Source: Rhizobacter sp. Root1238 | GTDB taxonomy: Bacteria; Pseudomonadota; Gammaproteobacteria; Burkholderiales; Burkholderiaceae_C | Assembly (NCBI RefSeq): GCF_001425825.1 | Contig: NZ_LMDM01000019.1 | Span: forward strand, 24,214-88,213 | Reading direction: 5' to 3' | DNA length: 64,000 bases | Shown here: positions 10,830 through 19,633 of the stretch, in pieces | Layout: every line of letters begins with the position of its first letter | Numbering within the stretch: the stretch's first letter is position 1 | Notes under the pieces: model-generated | The model's database searches: none | Told to the model about the DNA's origin: nothing | Seen by the model: only the letters and a program-made list of their open reading frames with translations | Made by a program: the position numbers and the translations under genes

Positions 10830-11354
10830 CTACTTCGGAGCGGCCACCGTGACCAGCGCCGGGCGCAGCACGCGGTCGGCGATCAGGTAGCCCTTCTGCA
10901 GCACGGCCACCACGGTGTTGGCCTCCTGCTCGGCCGGCACCATGCTGATGGCCTGGTGGTGGTGCGGGTCGAACTTCGTGCTGGCCGGCGGGTTGATCTC
11001 GATCACCTTGCTGCGCTCGAGGGCCGCCGACAACTGGCGCAGCGTGGCATGCACGCCTTCGAGCAGCTGCTCCGGCGTCGCCGCCTGGATCGCGATCGCC
11101 GCTTCCAGGCTGTCCTTCACCGGCAGCAGGCTGTCGGCAAAGCCTTCGACCGCGAACTTGCGGGCCTTGGCGATCTCTTCTTCCGAGCGGCGGCGGATGT
11201 TTTCGGTCTCGGCCTTGGCGCGCAGGTAGGCGTCGGACATGTCGGCCAGACGGGCTTCGAGCGTCGGCTCGGCCGCTGGCGCGGCGGCAGCGCCGGCGTT
11301 GTCGGCCGGCGTCTCAAGTCCTTGATCTTGCGAAGAATTTTCTGGATTTTGCAT
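10830..11354 (-). CDS. grpE: Nucleotide exchange factor GrpE
   Basis: A 174-residue protein that releases ADP from DnaK. A short acidic disordered N-terminus precedes a long coiled coil ([19 protein letters not shown]). The C-terminal beta domain has the family signature ([19 protein letters not shown] and a final [15 protein letters not shown]). The ATG at MQNPENSS is preferred over an upstream in-frame ATG because it is preceded by AGGA at suitable spacing and the earlier residues fall in the promoter region. First gene of the grpE-dnaK-dnaJ cluster. Confidence 0.95.
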   Translation of the reverse strand: MQNPENSSQDQGLETPADNAGAAAAPAAEPTLEARLADMSDAYLRAKAETENIRRRSEEEIAKARKFAVEGFADSLLPVKDSLEAAIAIQAATPEQLLEGVHATLRQLSAALERSKVIEINPPASTKFDPHHHQAISMVPAEQEANTVVAVLQKGYLIADRVLRPALVTVAAPK

Positions 11355-11377
11355 GGGTGGATCCTGTCGAATGGCGC

Positions 11378-11407
11378 GCATATTGGCGCTTTGCCCCGCG
11401 TTTCAAG
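11378..11407 (-). promoter_or_regulatory. Candidate heat-shock (sigma-32) promoter of grpE
   Basis: On the minus strand CTTGAAA (11407-11401) is followed after 14 bases by CCAATAT (about 11386-11380), some 25-30 bases before the grpE ATG. This fits the proteobacterial sigma-32 pattern of CTTG, 17-18 bases, then C-rich AT.T. The assignment rests on sequence match and on the gene being a heat-shock gene. Confidence 0.5.
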
Positions 11408-11497
11408 AGGGGCTTTCAAAATAATGCAGGCCCCCTCGCTGGAAGGCACGTGGGAGCGGGCGGGAGAAAGGCAAGGGCGGCCGACCCGCGCCGAGGG

Positions 11498-11929
11498 TTA
11501 CTCGGGGTCGATGCTGGCGCTCCAGCGGTTCCAGTCGGCCAGGGTGCGCCGGTCTTTCTTGGTGGGGCGTCCCTGTTCGATGGCCAGCGCCGGTTCAGAG
11601 GCCAGCTTGCGCTGCTGCGCCGCCTCGTCCCGCCGCGCGATGCTCTCGGCCGTCTCCTCGTACAGCGCCTGCGCGACCGGCGCCGGCCCACGCTGGTGGC
11701 TGAGGCCGAGCACGACGATGCTGCGGGTGACGGGGCCCTGGCGCATCTCGAGGCGATCACCCGGCTTCAGCTCGCGCGCCGGCTTCGCGGCCTGGCCGTT
11801 CACCTGGATGCGGCCCTTGTCGATCTCCTGCGTCGCGAGGCTGCGGGTCTTGAAGAAGCGGGCGGCCCACAACCATTTGTCGAGCCGCACGCCGGCGTCG
11901 TCGGGTGTGCTGGAAGGTGTCTTCGCCAT
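11498..11929 (-). CDS. hslR: RNA-binding S4 protein, Hsp15 family
   Basis: A 143-residue protein with an S4 RNA-binding domain near the N-terminus (VRLDKWLWAARFFKTRSLA, then GRIQVNGQAAKPARELKPGD) and a basic C-terminal tail. This is the layout of Hsp15, which binds 50S subunits carrying stalled nascent chains. Length is close to E. coli Hsp15 (133). The start at MAKTPSS follows a long unrelated open frame and gives the normal N-terminus. It lies between grpE and the TctE kinase gene, all on the minus strand, but with separate spacing. Confidence 0.88.
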   Translation of the reverse strand: MAKTPSSTPDDAGVRLDKWLWAARFFKTRSLATQEIDKGRIQVNGQAAKPARELKPGDRLEMRQGPVTRSIVVLGLSHQRGPAPVAQALYEETAESIARRDEAAQQRKLASEPALAIEQGRPTKKDRRTLADWNRWSASIDPE

Positions 11930-11982
11930 GAACGGTTCGGGGGAAGGGCGCGCAGTGGTCAGGCACCCAGTGTAGGCAGGAA

Positions 11983-13473
11983 TCAGGCGGGCGGCGGCTC
12001 GGTCGCGGGCCGGAAGCGCACTGTTGCATCCAGGCCGGCGAGGCGCCCGGCGAACTGCCGGTTCTCCAGCTCGATCGTCGCGCCGATCGAATTGCAGATC
12101 TCGCGGCAGATCGACAGCCCGAGGCCGCTGCCCTGTGTCGGATGCCCGGTGTGGAACGGCTCGAACAGCCGCTCGCGAAACTCCGGCGCGATGCCCGGGC
12201 CGCTGTCGCTGATCAGCAGCTCGGCGTTCGCGACCCGCAGCAGCAGCTCGCCGCGCTTCGGCGTCTCGCGGATCGCGTTGTGCAGCAGGTTGCGCAGCAG
12301 CTCGCGCACCATCCATTCATGGCCGTGGACCAGGCTCGAATCGGCCTGCAGCTCGAAGTCGAGGTTGCGCTCGCCGATCAGCGGCGACATGTCGATCGCC
12401 ACCTCGCGCGCCAGCGCGCCCAGGTCGGCGGTGGCCGGCTCGGGCTGGCCCTGCACCTGCTCCACCTTGGCCAGCGCGAGCATCTGGTTGGCGAGCCGGA
12501 TCGCCCGGTCGACGGTGGCGTGCATCGCCGGCAGGGCCGCGCTCGCATCCTTGCTCGGCGCGCACATCGCCGACTGCACCTGCGTTTTCAGCACCGCGAG
12601 CGGCGTGCGCAGCTGGTGCGATGCGTCGCGCACGAACTGCCGCTGGTGCCCGTGCAGCCGCTGCAGCCGCTGCATCAGCTGGTTCACCGCGCCGAGCAGC
12701 GGCGACAGCTCGGTCGGCAGGTTGGGGTCGCTGACCGGCGACAGGTCGCGATCGCTGCGCGATTCGAGCTGTGCGCGCAGCGCCTCGATCGGCCGCAGCG
12801 CATGGGCGACGACGAACCAGGTGATCAGCGCGACCACGCTGATCAGCAGTGCCTGGCGCACCAGCGTGTCCAGCAGGATCTGGCGCGCCAGCCGGCGCCG
12901 CACTTCGAGCGTTTCGGCGACCTGCACCAGCGCGACGCCGCGCGCGTCGGGGCTGGCGACGGGCTGGTACAGCGCGGCGATGCGCACCGGCTCGCCGCGG
13001 AACTCGCCGTCGTAGAAATCGACCAGCGCGTCGTAGGCCGAGCGCTGCGGCGGCGTGCGGTCGTAGGCGGGGAAGTCGGCATAGCCCGACAGGAACTCGC
13101 CGTTGAAGCCGCTGACGCGGTACATCATGCGGGCGTCGCCGTTGTCGAGCATCTCGAGCGCGTTGTACGGCAGCTCGACGCGAAGCTCGCTGCCCTTGAT
13201 CGACAGCAGCTCGCCGATGTTGCGCGCCGAGCCGAGCAGCGTGCGGTCGTAGGCCAGCGTGATCGCGTCGAGCGCGCGCTGGTACAGGCTGATGGTGTCG
13301 AACGCGATGAAGCAGGCGATCGGCAGCACGATCCAGCCCATCAGCCGGCTCCGCAACGAATAGGATGACGACCCCTCGACCGACGGGTACGTCGGCCGCT
13401 CCCCCGAGGGGAGGGCGGGCCGGCTTGGGAGCGGCCCGGCGCTCGGCCCGCCTTCGTGCTGCGATTCGCTCAT
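11983..13473 (-). CDS. tctE: Sensor histidine kinase, TctE family
   Basis: A 496-residue membrane kinase. A Pro/Ser-rich N-terminal 40 residues precede TM1 (about 44-64), a periplasmic sensor (65-203), TM2 (about 205-224) and a HAMP-like linker. HisKA carries the H-box DASHQLRTPLAVL (His286), and HATPase_c has the N box LLHNAI and G box GSGLGLSI. Its ATG overlaps the tctD stop by 4 bases. With TctD it faces the tct transport operon, so it probably senses a tricarboxylate or related acid (family knowledge plus context). Confidence 0.88.
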   Translation of the reverse strand: MSESQHEGGPSAGPLPSRPALPSGERPTYPSVEGSSSYSLRSRLMGWIVLPIACFIAFDTISLYQRALDAITLAYDRTLLGSARNIGELLSIKGSELRVELPYNALEMLDNGDARMMYRVSGFNGEFLSGYADFPAYDRTPPQRSAYDALVDFYDGEFRGEPVRIAALYQPVASPDARGVALVQVAETLEVRRRLARQILLDTLVRQALLISVVALITWFVVAHALRPIEALRAQLESRSDRDLSPVSDPNLPTELSPLLGAVNQLMQRLQRLHGHQRQFVRDASHQLRTPLAVLKTQVQSAMCAPSKDASAALPAMHATVDRAIRLANQMLALAKVEQVQGQPEPATADLGALAREVAIDMSPLIGERNLDFELQADSSLVHGHEWMVRELLRNLLHNAIRETPKRGELLLRVANAELLISDSGPGIAPEFRERLFEPFHTGHPTQGSGLGLSICREICNSIGATIELENRQFAGRLAGLDATVRFRPATEPPPA

Positions 13474-14150
13474 GCGCCTTCAGCCGGGTCGGAGCGCAGC
13501 AGGTACCCGAGGCCGCGCAGCGTGATCAGCGAGACGCCGGAGCCGGCCAGCTTCTTGCGCAGCCGGTAGGCCACCACCTCGATCGCCTCGAATTGGATGT
13601 CGGTCTCCATCGGGAACACGACGCGGAACAGCTTCTCCTTCGGCACCGCATGGCCGGGGCGCGCGATCAGCGCCTTCAGCAGCGCCTGCTCGCGCGGCGT
13701 CACGTCGAACACCCGGCCGTCGAGGTAGAACGCGCCCGACGACAGCTCGAGCGTCAGCGCGCCGCAGGCGAGTTCTTCCGATTCGTTGCCCACGGTGCGC
13801 CGCAGCAGCGCCCGGATGCGGGCCTCGAGTTCGTCCAGGTCGAACGGTTTCGCGAGGTAGTCGTCAGCGCCGGCGTTCAGGCCCAGCACCCGGTCGCCGA
13901 CCGCGCCGCGCGCCGTCAGCACCACGATCGGCACCCGGATGCCCTCGGCACGCGCCCGGTGCAGCACCTGCAGGCCGTCGAGCCCGGGGATCGTCAGGTC
14001 GAGCAGCGCCAGGTCGGGCGGCTGGTTGCGCAGCTGCTGCAGCGCATCGCTGCCGTTGTGCACGACCGCCATGTCGAAGCCGCGCCGTTCGAGCGCCAGC
14101 TGCAGGGCCTGCGCCATCGCGAGGTCGTCTTCCACCAGCAGGAGTTTCAT
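13470..14150 (-). CDS. tctD: Response regulator, TctD/OmpR family
   Basis: A 226-residue regulator. The receiver (1-115) has LLVEDD, acceptor Asp51 (LALLDLTIPG) and the Lys switch in YLAKPFD. A winged-helix output domain (about 130-220) ends in LRKKLAG and LITLRGLGYLL. The start at MKLLLVEDD is certain from homology even though the frame is open further upstream. It is transcribed first in the tctD-tctE operon and divergently from tctC. GACAG half-sites at 14206-14254 in the shared promoter region are the likely operator. Confidence 0.92.
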   Translation of the reverse strand: MKLLLVEDDLAMAQALQLALERRGFDMAVVHNGSDALQQLRNQPPDLALLDLTIPGLDGLQVLHRARAEGIRVPIVVLTARGAVGDRVLGLNAGADDYLAKPFDLDELEARIRALLRRTVGNESEELACGALTLELSSGAFYLDGRVFDVTPREQALLKALIARPGHAVPKEKLFRVVFPMETDIQFEAIEVVAYRLRKKLAGSGVSLITLRGLGYLLRSDPAEGA

Positions 14151-14204
14151 GGCCGCGAGTGTGCCCTGCCGCGCAAGGGGGTCGCGCCAGGGGCGAACCC
14201 GGCC

Positions 14205-14254
14205 TGACAGGCAGACGACAGCGCGATCGGCAGGGAATGACAGGCGTCTGACAG
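14205..14254. promoter_or_regulatory. Candidate TctD operator: four GACAG half-sites
   Basis: The tctD/tctC divergent region contains TGACAGGCAGACGACAG (14205-14221) and TGACAGGCGTCTGACAG (14238-14254). Each holds two GACAG half-sites 11 bases apart, and the two elements start 33 bases apart, so all four half-sites (14206, 14217, 14239, 14250) lie in helical phase. Tandem half-sites with an 11-bp step are the known binding pattern of OmpR/PhoB-type regulators. Linking them to TctD is inference from position. Confidence 0.6.
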
Positions 14255-14355
14255 CCTGATGCCGCGACCCCAGGGCTTGCCCGGATGTAACCGGGCGCAC
14301 CTGCGCTCAGGATGGCGCCTCTGTTCAGTGCATTCCCTTTCAAGGAGACTCATCC

Positions 14356-15312
14356 ATGCGACGCCTCTTGCTCAAAACCCTGCTGTTGCCGCTGGCCCTT
14401 GCGTCCGCTTCCGCGGCCGTGTTCGCCCAGGACAACTTCAAGGTGATGATCGGCGCCAACCCCGGTGGCGGCTATGACCAGTGCGGCCGCGGCATCGGCA
14501 AGGCCCTGCAGGAAGCGGGCGTGGCTGGCTCGGTCACCTACGAGAACAAGGGCGGCGCCGGCGGCACGATCGGGCTGGCCCAGTTCGCGAACGCGTCGAA
14601 GGGCGACCCGAACGCGATGATCGTCGTCGGAGCCGTCATGGTCGGCGCGATCGTGCAGAACAAGCCGCCGATCACGCTGAACGACGCGACGCCGGTGGCG
14701 CGCCTGCTGGCCGAGTACAACGTGTTCGTCGTGCCGGCCAATTCGCCGCTGAAGACGATGAAGGACGTCGTCGAGCAGATGAAGAAGGACCCCGGCAGCG
14801 TCAAGTGGGGCGGCGGCTCGAAGGGCTCGGTCGACCACGTCAGCGTCGCGATGATCGCGCGCGAGGCCGGCGTCGATGCGACCAAGATCAACTACGTGCC
14901 GTTCAAGGGCGGCGGCGAGGCGACGGCCGCGGTGCTGGGCGGCCACATCACGGTGGGCACCAGTGGCCTGGCCGAGTTCGAGGAGTTCATCAAGACCGGC
15001 AAGATGCGCGCGATCGGCGTCACCGCGCCGAACCGCATCCGCGGCTCGGACATCCCGACGCTGGTCGAGCAGGGCATCAACGTCTCGATCGGCAACTGGC
15101 GCGGCGTGTACGGCGCGCCCGGCATCACGCCGGCGCAGCGCCAGAAGCTGGTCGACGCGGTCGCCAAGGCCACCAAGACCAAGAGCTGGGCCGAGACGCT
15201 GGCCGCCAACAAGTGGAACTCGGCGCTGATGACCGGCGACGACTTCGGCAAGTTCGTCGACGACGACACCGCGCGGCTGCGTGCGCTGATGCTGAAGCTG
15301 GGCATGCTGTAG
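14356..15312 (+). CDS. tctC: Tripartite tricarboxylate transporter binding protein
   Basis: A 318-residue periplasmic solute-binding protein of the Bug/TctC family. A signal peptide is clear (LLLKTLLLPLALASASAAVFA, cleavage near residue 24). The mature N-terminus has the family pattern FKVMIGANPGGGYD, then VTYENKGGAGGTIG. It is expected to deliver a carboxylate to the TctAB membrane permease. The ATG follows AAGGAG at good spacing. First gene of tctC-tctB-tctA-tctC2, divergent from tctD. A hairpin after it may make it more abundant than the permease. Confidence 0.92.
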   Translation: MRRLLLKTLLLPLALASASAAVFAQDNFKVMIGANPGGGYDQCGRGIGKALQEAGVAGSVTYENKGGAGGTIGLAQFANASKGDPNAMIVVGAVMVGAIVQNKPPITLNDATPVARLLAEYNVFVVPANSPLKTMKDVVEQMKKDPGSVKWGGGSKGSVDHVSVAMIAREAGVDATKINYVPFKGGGEATAAVLGGHITVGTSGLAEFEEFIKTGKMRAIGVTAPNRIRGSDIPTLVEQGINVSIGNWRGVYGAPGITPAQRQKLVDAVAKATKTKSWAETLAANKWNSALMTGDDFGKFVDDDTARLRALMLKLGML

Positions 15313-15340
15313 GCGCCCGACCGCAGGCTCCATGCAGTAC

Positions 15341-15378
15341 GGCTGGCCGGCGCTGTGCGTCGGCCAGCCTGCGTTTTT
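15341..15378 (+). terminator. Hairpin with U-run after first tctC
   Basis: GGCTGGCCG (15341-15349) pairs with CGGCCAGCC (15361-15369) around an 11-nt loop, followed by TGCGTTTTT (15370-15378). This is a good intrinsic-terminator shape placed between tctC and tctB. Because tctB and tctA have no obvious separate promoter, it most likely acts as a partial terminator setting a high binding-protein to permease ratio. Confidence 0.7.
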
Positions 15379-15412
15379 GAGGGGCGTCGCCCATGACGCG
15401 AGGAGGTAGACC

Positions 15413-15922
15413 ATGAAGAAAACGAGCAAGCGGTCCGAGATCGGCATCGGTGCCGGCGCGATCGGACTGGGGGCCTTGATGGCCATCGGTGCGGCGCAGA
15501 TCAAGGGCGAGGCAGGCTATTCGGGCGTCGGCGCCGGCTTCCTGCCGTGGCTGATGGCGGCCGCGATGACGCTGTGCGGCGTGCTGCTGATCGTGCAGGC
15601 CACCACCGGGGGGTTCCGCACGATGCCCGAGGGCAGCGACGACATCCCCGCGCCGCACTGGGTCGGCATGGCCTGGCTGTCGGCCGGCCTGCTGCTGAAC
15701 GCGGCGCTGATCACGCGCGTCGGGTTCATCCCGTCGTGTTCGCTGCTGTTCGTGCTCGCGGCACGCGGCTTCCGGCTGTCGATGGGCGCCGGGCCCGCGA
15801 CGCTGTCCGACTGGGTGCGCGACGTGCTGGTCGGCGCGGCGCTGTCGGCGCCGGTGTACTGGCTGTTCACGAAGTTGCTGGGCCTCACGTTGCCTGGCCT
15901 CACCAGCTCCGGCTGGATCTGA
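15413..15922 (+). CDS. tctB: Tricarboxylate transporter small subunit TctB
   Basis: A 169-residue membrane protein with about four hydrophobic segments (for example [20 protein letters not shown] near the N-terminus). This matches the size and layout of TctB, the small permease subunit of TTT systems. AGGAGG lies shortly before the ATG. It is followed 14 bases later by tctA. Sequence conservation in this family is low, so the assignment leans on position between tctC and tctA. Confidence 0.88.
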   Translation: MKKTSKRSEIGIGAGAIGLGALMAIGAAQIKGEAGYSGVGAGFLPWLMAAAMTLCGVLLIVQATTGGFRTMPEGSDDIPAPHWVGMAWLSAGLLLNAALITRVGFIPSCSLLFVLAARGFRLSMGAGPATLSDWVRDVLVGAALSAPVYWLFTKLLGLTLPGLTSSGWI

Positions 15923-15936
15923 AGAAGAGCATCACC

Positions 15937-17442
15937 ATGGATATCTGGAATTCGCTGCTGCAGGGTTTCATGACGGCGGGCACGCCGGTCAACCTGATGT
16001 GGGCGCTGCTCGGCTGCCTGATCGGCACCGCGATCGGCGTGCTGCCCGGCATCGGCCCGGCGCTGACGGTGGCGATGCTGCTGCCGATCACCTCGCACGT
16101 CGAGCCGACCGCGTCGATGATCATGTTCGCCGGCATCTACTACGGGGCGATGTACGGCGGCTCGACCACCTCGATCCTGCTGAACACGCCCGGCGAGACC
16201 GGCAGCATGGTCACCGCGATGGAGGGCAACCTGATGGCCAAGAGCGGCCGCGCCGGTGCGGCGCTGGCCACCTCGGCGATCGGGTCGTTCTTCGCCGGCA
16301 CCATCGCCACCGTGCTCGTCACGCTGTTCGCGCCCGGCCTCGCCGAGTTCGCGCTGCGCTTCGGCCCGCCGGAATACTTCGCGCTGATCCTGCTGGCCTT
16401 CACGACGGTGTCGTCGGTGCTCGGCCAGAGCACGCTGCGCGGCATGACCAGCCTGCTGCTCGGCCTGTCGATCGGGATCATCGGCATCGACCAGATCTCG
16501 GGCCAGGCGCGCTTCACGCTGAACAACGTGCCGGAGCTGGTCGACGGCATCGAGGTGGTGCTGGTCGCGGTCGGCCTGTTCGCGGTCGCCGAGGCGATGT
16601 ACCTGATGATGTACGAAGGCCGCCAGGACGAGACGCGCAACAAGATGTCCAGCCTGTGGATGACGAAGGGCGACTGGAAGCGCTCGTGGCCGGCCTGGCT
16701 GCGCGGCACGCTGATCGGCTTTCCGTTCGGCACCATCCCGGCCGGCGGCACCGAGATCCCGACCTTCCTGTCGTACGGCGCCGAGCGCAAGCTGTCGAAG
16801 CACCCGGAAGAATTCGGCACCGTCGGCGCGATCGAGGGCGTGGCCGGCCCCGAGGCGGCCAACAACGCGGCGGTGGCCGGCACGCTGGTGCCGCTGCTGA
16901 CGCTGGGCATCCCGACCTCCACCACCGCGGCGATCATGCTGTCGGCCTTCCAGAACTACGGCATCCAGCCCGGCCCGACGCTGTTCCAGACCTCGTCGGC
17001 ACTGGTCTGGGCGCTGATCGCGTCGATGTACATCGGCAACGTGATGCTGCTGGTGCTGAACCTGCCGCTGGTCGGGCTGTGGGTGAAGCTGCTGAAGATC
17101 CCGAAGCCGGCGCTCTACGCCGGCATCCTGATCTTCGCGACGGTCGGCGTCTACGGCATGCGCCAGTCGGCCTTCGACCTGTTCCTGCTGTACGGCATCG
17201 GGCTGCTGGGTGTCGTGATGCGCCGTTTCGACTTTCCGACCGCTCCGGTGATCGTCGGGATGATCCTCGGACCGCTGGGAGAGGCACATATGCGCAATGC
17301 GATGTCCATTGGAGAGGGCAAATGGACGGTGTTCATTGAACGGCCGTTGTCGGCGACTATCCTCGCTGTGTGCGTGGCGGTCTTGATCGTCCCGCCGCTG
17401 TTGACCCGGTTCCGAAGCCGCCGCGCGGTGGCAACGGCCTGA
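15937..17442 (+). CDS. tctA: Tricarboxylate transporter large subunit TctA
   Basis: A 501-residue integral membrane protein with about eleven or twelve TM segments. Family signatures are visible: [19 protein letters not shown] near residue 35, and [20 protein letters not shown] and [20 protein letters not shown] further on. It forms the channel subunit that takes substrate from TctC using the ion gradient. The start [11 protein letters not shown] is chosen over a longer open frame that overlaps tctB. It is followed by a second tctC homologue. Confidence 0.95.
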   Translation: MDIWNSLLQGFMTAGTPVNLMWALLGCLIGTAIGVLPGIGPALTVAMLLPITSHVEPTASMIMFAGIYYGAMYGGSTTSILLNTPGETGSMVTAMEGNLMAKSGRAGAALATSAIGSFFAGTIATVLVTLFAPGLAEFALRFGPPEYFALILLAFTTVSSVLGQSTLRGMTSLLLGLSIGIIGIDQISGQARFTLNNVPELVDGIEVVLVAVGLFAVAEAMYLMMYEGRQDETRNKMSSLWMTKGDWKRSWPAWLRGTLIGFPFGTIPAGGTEIPTFLSYGAERKLSKHPEEFGTVGAIEGVAGPEAANNAAVAGTLVPLLTLGIPTSTTAAIMLSAFQNYGIQPGPTLFQTSSALVWALIASMYIGNVMLLVLNLPLVGLWVKLLKIPKPALYAGILIFATVGVYGMRQSAFDLFLLYGIGLLGVVMRRFDFPTAPVIVGMILGPLGEAHMRNAMSIGEGKWTVFIERPLSATILAVCVAVLIVPPLLTRFRSRRAVATA

Positions 17443-17479
17443 CCGGCCCTCCCTCACAGCAAGGCAGCAAGGATCCCCC

Positions 17480-18472
17480 ATGAAGTCGAACCGTCGTTCC
17501 GTTCTCCGCTGGATGGCCGCCTCCACGGCCGCCGGCATCGTCCCCACGCTGCCGGTGGCCAGCCTGGCCGCCACCGCCGCGGCGCCGCTCGGCAAGCTGC
17601 GCATCATGATCCCGGCCAATCCCGGAGGCGGCTGGGACGGCACCGGCCACGCGGTCGGCGACGCGCTGGTGGCCTCAGGGCAGGCCAGCGAGATCGTCTA
17701 CGAGAACAAGGGCGGCAAGGGCGGCATCATCGGTCTGGCCGAATTCGTGGAGAAATACTCGGATTCCCAGGATTCGGTGATGGTCGGCGGCTTCGTGATG
17801 GTCGGCTCGATCGCGCTGAACCGCCCGGCCATCACGCTGGCCAAGGTGAAGCCGATCGCCCGCCTGACCAGCGAGGTGCTGGCGCTGGTGGTGCCGGCCG
17901 ATTCGAAATTCCAGACGATCAAGGATTTCCAGGCCGCGCTGGTGAAGAACATCGCCGACGTGCCGCTGGCCGGCGGCGGGGCCGGCGGCGTCGACCACAT
18001 GTGCGCCGCGCTGGTGGCGCGTGCGGCCGGGGCCGATCCCGGCAAGCTGGTCTACGTGCCGTCGAGCAGCGGCGCCGAGGTGATGCAGGCGCTGGCGGCC
18101 GGCAAGGTGGCGGCGGCGGTGTCGGGCTTCGGCGAGCTGAAGTCGGGCATCTCGTCGGGCAAGCTGCGGGCGCTGGCGATCAGCTCGCGCCGCGGGCTGT
18201 TCGGCATCCCGTCGTTCCGCGAGCAGCGCCTCGATGTCGACCTGGCGAACTGGCGCGGCATCTTCGCGCCGGCCGGCATGTCCGATGCGCAGGTGGCCAA
18301 CATTCGCGCGTCGCTGCAGAAGGCCACCCAGCACCCGAGCTGGCAGGCCGCGCTGGTGCGCAACGACTGGCAGCCGAGCTGGCAGGTCGGCACCGAGTTC
18401 AGCGAGTCGATGGAGCTCGACAAGGCGATGGCGGATGCCTTGGTCTACATCCTGAAGCTGAAGACGGCCTGA
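17480..18472 (+). CDS. Second TctC/Bug-family binding protein
   Basis: A 330-residue periplasmic binding protein paralogous to the first TctC (shared PANPGGGWDGTG, IVYENKGGKGGIIGL and DVDLANWRGIFAP-type motifs). Its N-terminus has consecutive arginines before a hydrophobic stretch (SNRRSVLRWMAASTAAGIV), so export may be by Tat rather than Sec. It starts 37 bases after tctA on the same strand. Two binding proteins serving one TctAB permease would widen the substrate range, but it could also work with a permease elsewhere, since Bug proteins often outnumber permeases. Confidence 0.9.
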   Translation: MKSNRRSVLRWMAASTAAGIVPTLPVASLAATAAAPLGKLRIMIPANPGGGWDGTGHAVGDALVASGQASEIVYENKGGKGGIIGLAEFVEKYSDSQDSVMVGGFVMVGSIALNRPAITLAKVKPIARLTSEVLALVVPADSKFQTIKDFQAALVKNIADVPLAGGGAGGVDHMCAALVARAAGADPGKLVYVPSSSGAEVMQALAAGKVAAAVSGFGELKSGISSGKLRALAISSRRGLFGIPSFREQRLDVDLANWRGIFAPAGMSDAQVANIRASLQKATQHPSWQAALVRNDWQPSWQVGTEFSESMELDKAMADALVYILKLKTA

Positions 18473-18498
18473 TGGGGTGATGGAGCCGGTGCCGGCGC

Positions 18499-19590
18499 TC
18501 AGGCGCCTGCACCCAGCTCCAAGGCGCGTCGCTGCTGCGCATCGAGCGCGGCCGCTTCCGGCGGGGCCGTCGTGTCCCATCCTTGCATGTGGCGCATCGC
18601 GAGGGCGCTCAGCGCCGCCATCCACTCATGCTGGTCGTTCAGGCACGGGATGTAGTTGAACTCGGCACCGCCCGCCTGCAGGAAGGCATCGCGGGCTTCC
18701 TGCGCGATCTCCTCCAGCGTTTCCAGGCAGTCGGCGGTGAAGCCGGGGCACATCACGTCGACGCGCTTGACGCCTTTCTGCGCCAGCGCAACCAGCGTCG
18801 GCTCGGTGTAGGGCTGCAGCCATTCGGCCTTGCCGAAGCGGCTCTGGAACGTGACGACCCATTGGTCGTCCTTCAGGTCCAGGCGCTGTGCCACGAGGCG
18901 TGCCGTCTTCAGGCATTCACAGTGGTAGGGGTCGCCGAGTTCGAGCGTGCGGCGGGGCATGCCGTGGAAGCTCATCACCAGCTTGTCGGGGCGGCCGTGC
19001 GACACCCAGTGGTCGGACACGCGCTTCGCGAGCGCCGCGATGTACGCCGGGTCGTCGTGGTAGCGGTTCACGAAGCGCAACTCGGGCAGCGCGCGCACCT
19101 TTTGCGCCCACTGGTAGATCGCGTCGTTGACGCTCGCGGTCGTCGCCGCGCAGTACTGCGGGTACATCGGCAGCACCAGGATGCGGGTCGCGCCCGCGGC
19201 CTTCAGCGCATCCAGTTCGGCGCCGATCGCCGGCGTTCCGTAGCGCATCGCGAACGCCACCTTGACGCGGTGGCCGCGCTCCCCGAGGTAGCCGGCCAGC
19301 AGCCGGGCCTGCCGCTGCGTCCACACCTTCAGCGGCGAGCCCTCGGGCAGCCACACGGTGGCGTATTTCGCGGCGGATTTCGCCGGCCGCACCCGCAGGA
19401 TGATGCCGTGCAGGATCAGCCACCACAGCAGCTTCGGGATCTCGACGACGCGCGGGTCAGCGAGGAACTGGGCGAGGTAGCGGCGCACCGCCTGCGGTGT
19501 CGGCGCGTCGGGGGTGCCGAGGTTGCAGAGCAGGATCGCGGTGGTCGGCGCCTGGCCGTGCTGGTGAGGGGGTTCGGCAGAGAAGCGCAT
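18499..19590 (-). CDS. hemH: Ferrochelatase
   Basis: A 363-residue enzyme inserting ferrous iron into protoporphyrin IX, the last step of protoheme synthesis. Diagnostic stretches are ILLCNLGTPDAPTPQAVRRY at the N-terminus, VMSFHGMPRRTLELGDPYHC (catalytic His), WVVTFQSRFGKAEWLQPYTE and CPGFTADCLETLEEI (conserved Glu pair). The start at MRFSAEPP is used because the extra upstream frame is the shadow of the next gene. It is convergent with the second tctC gene. Confidence 0.96.
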   Translation of the reverse strand: MRFSAEPPHQHGQAPTTAILLCNLGTPDAPTPQAVRRYLAQFLADPRVVEIPKLLWWLILHGIILRVRPAKSAAKYATVWLPEGSPLKVWTQRQARLLAGYLGERGHRVKVAFAMRYGTPAIGAELDALKAAGATRILVLPMYPQYCAATTASVNDAIYQWAQKVRALPELRFVNRYHDDPAYIAALAKRVSDHWVSHGRPDKLVMSFHGMPRRTLELGDPYHCECLKTARLVAQRLDLKDDQWVVTFQSRFGKAEWLQPYTEPTLVALAQKGVKRVDVMCPGFTADCLETLEEIAQEARDAFLQAGGAEFNYIPCLNDQHEWMAALSALAMRHMQGWDTTAPPEAAALDAQQRRALELGAGA

Positions 19591-19633
19591 CGGCCGGATT
19601 ATGGCCGTGCGCCATCGGCGAAGCGCCCGCCGT

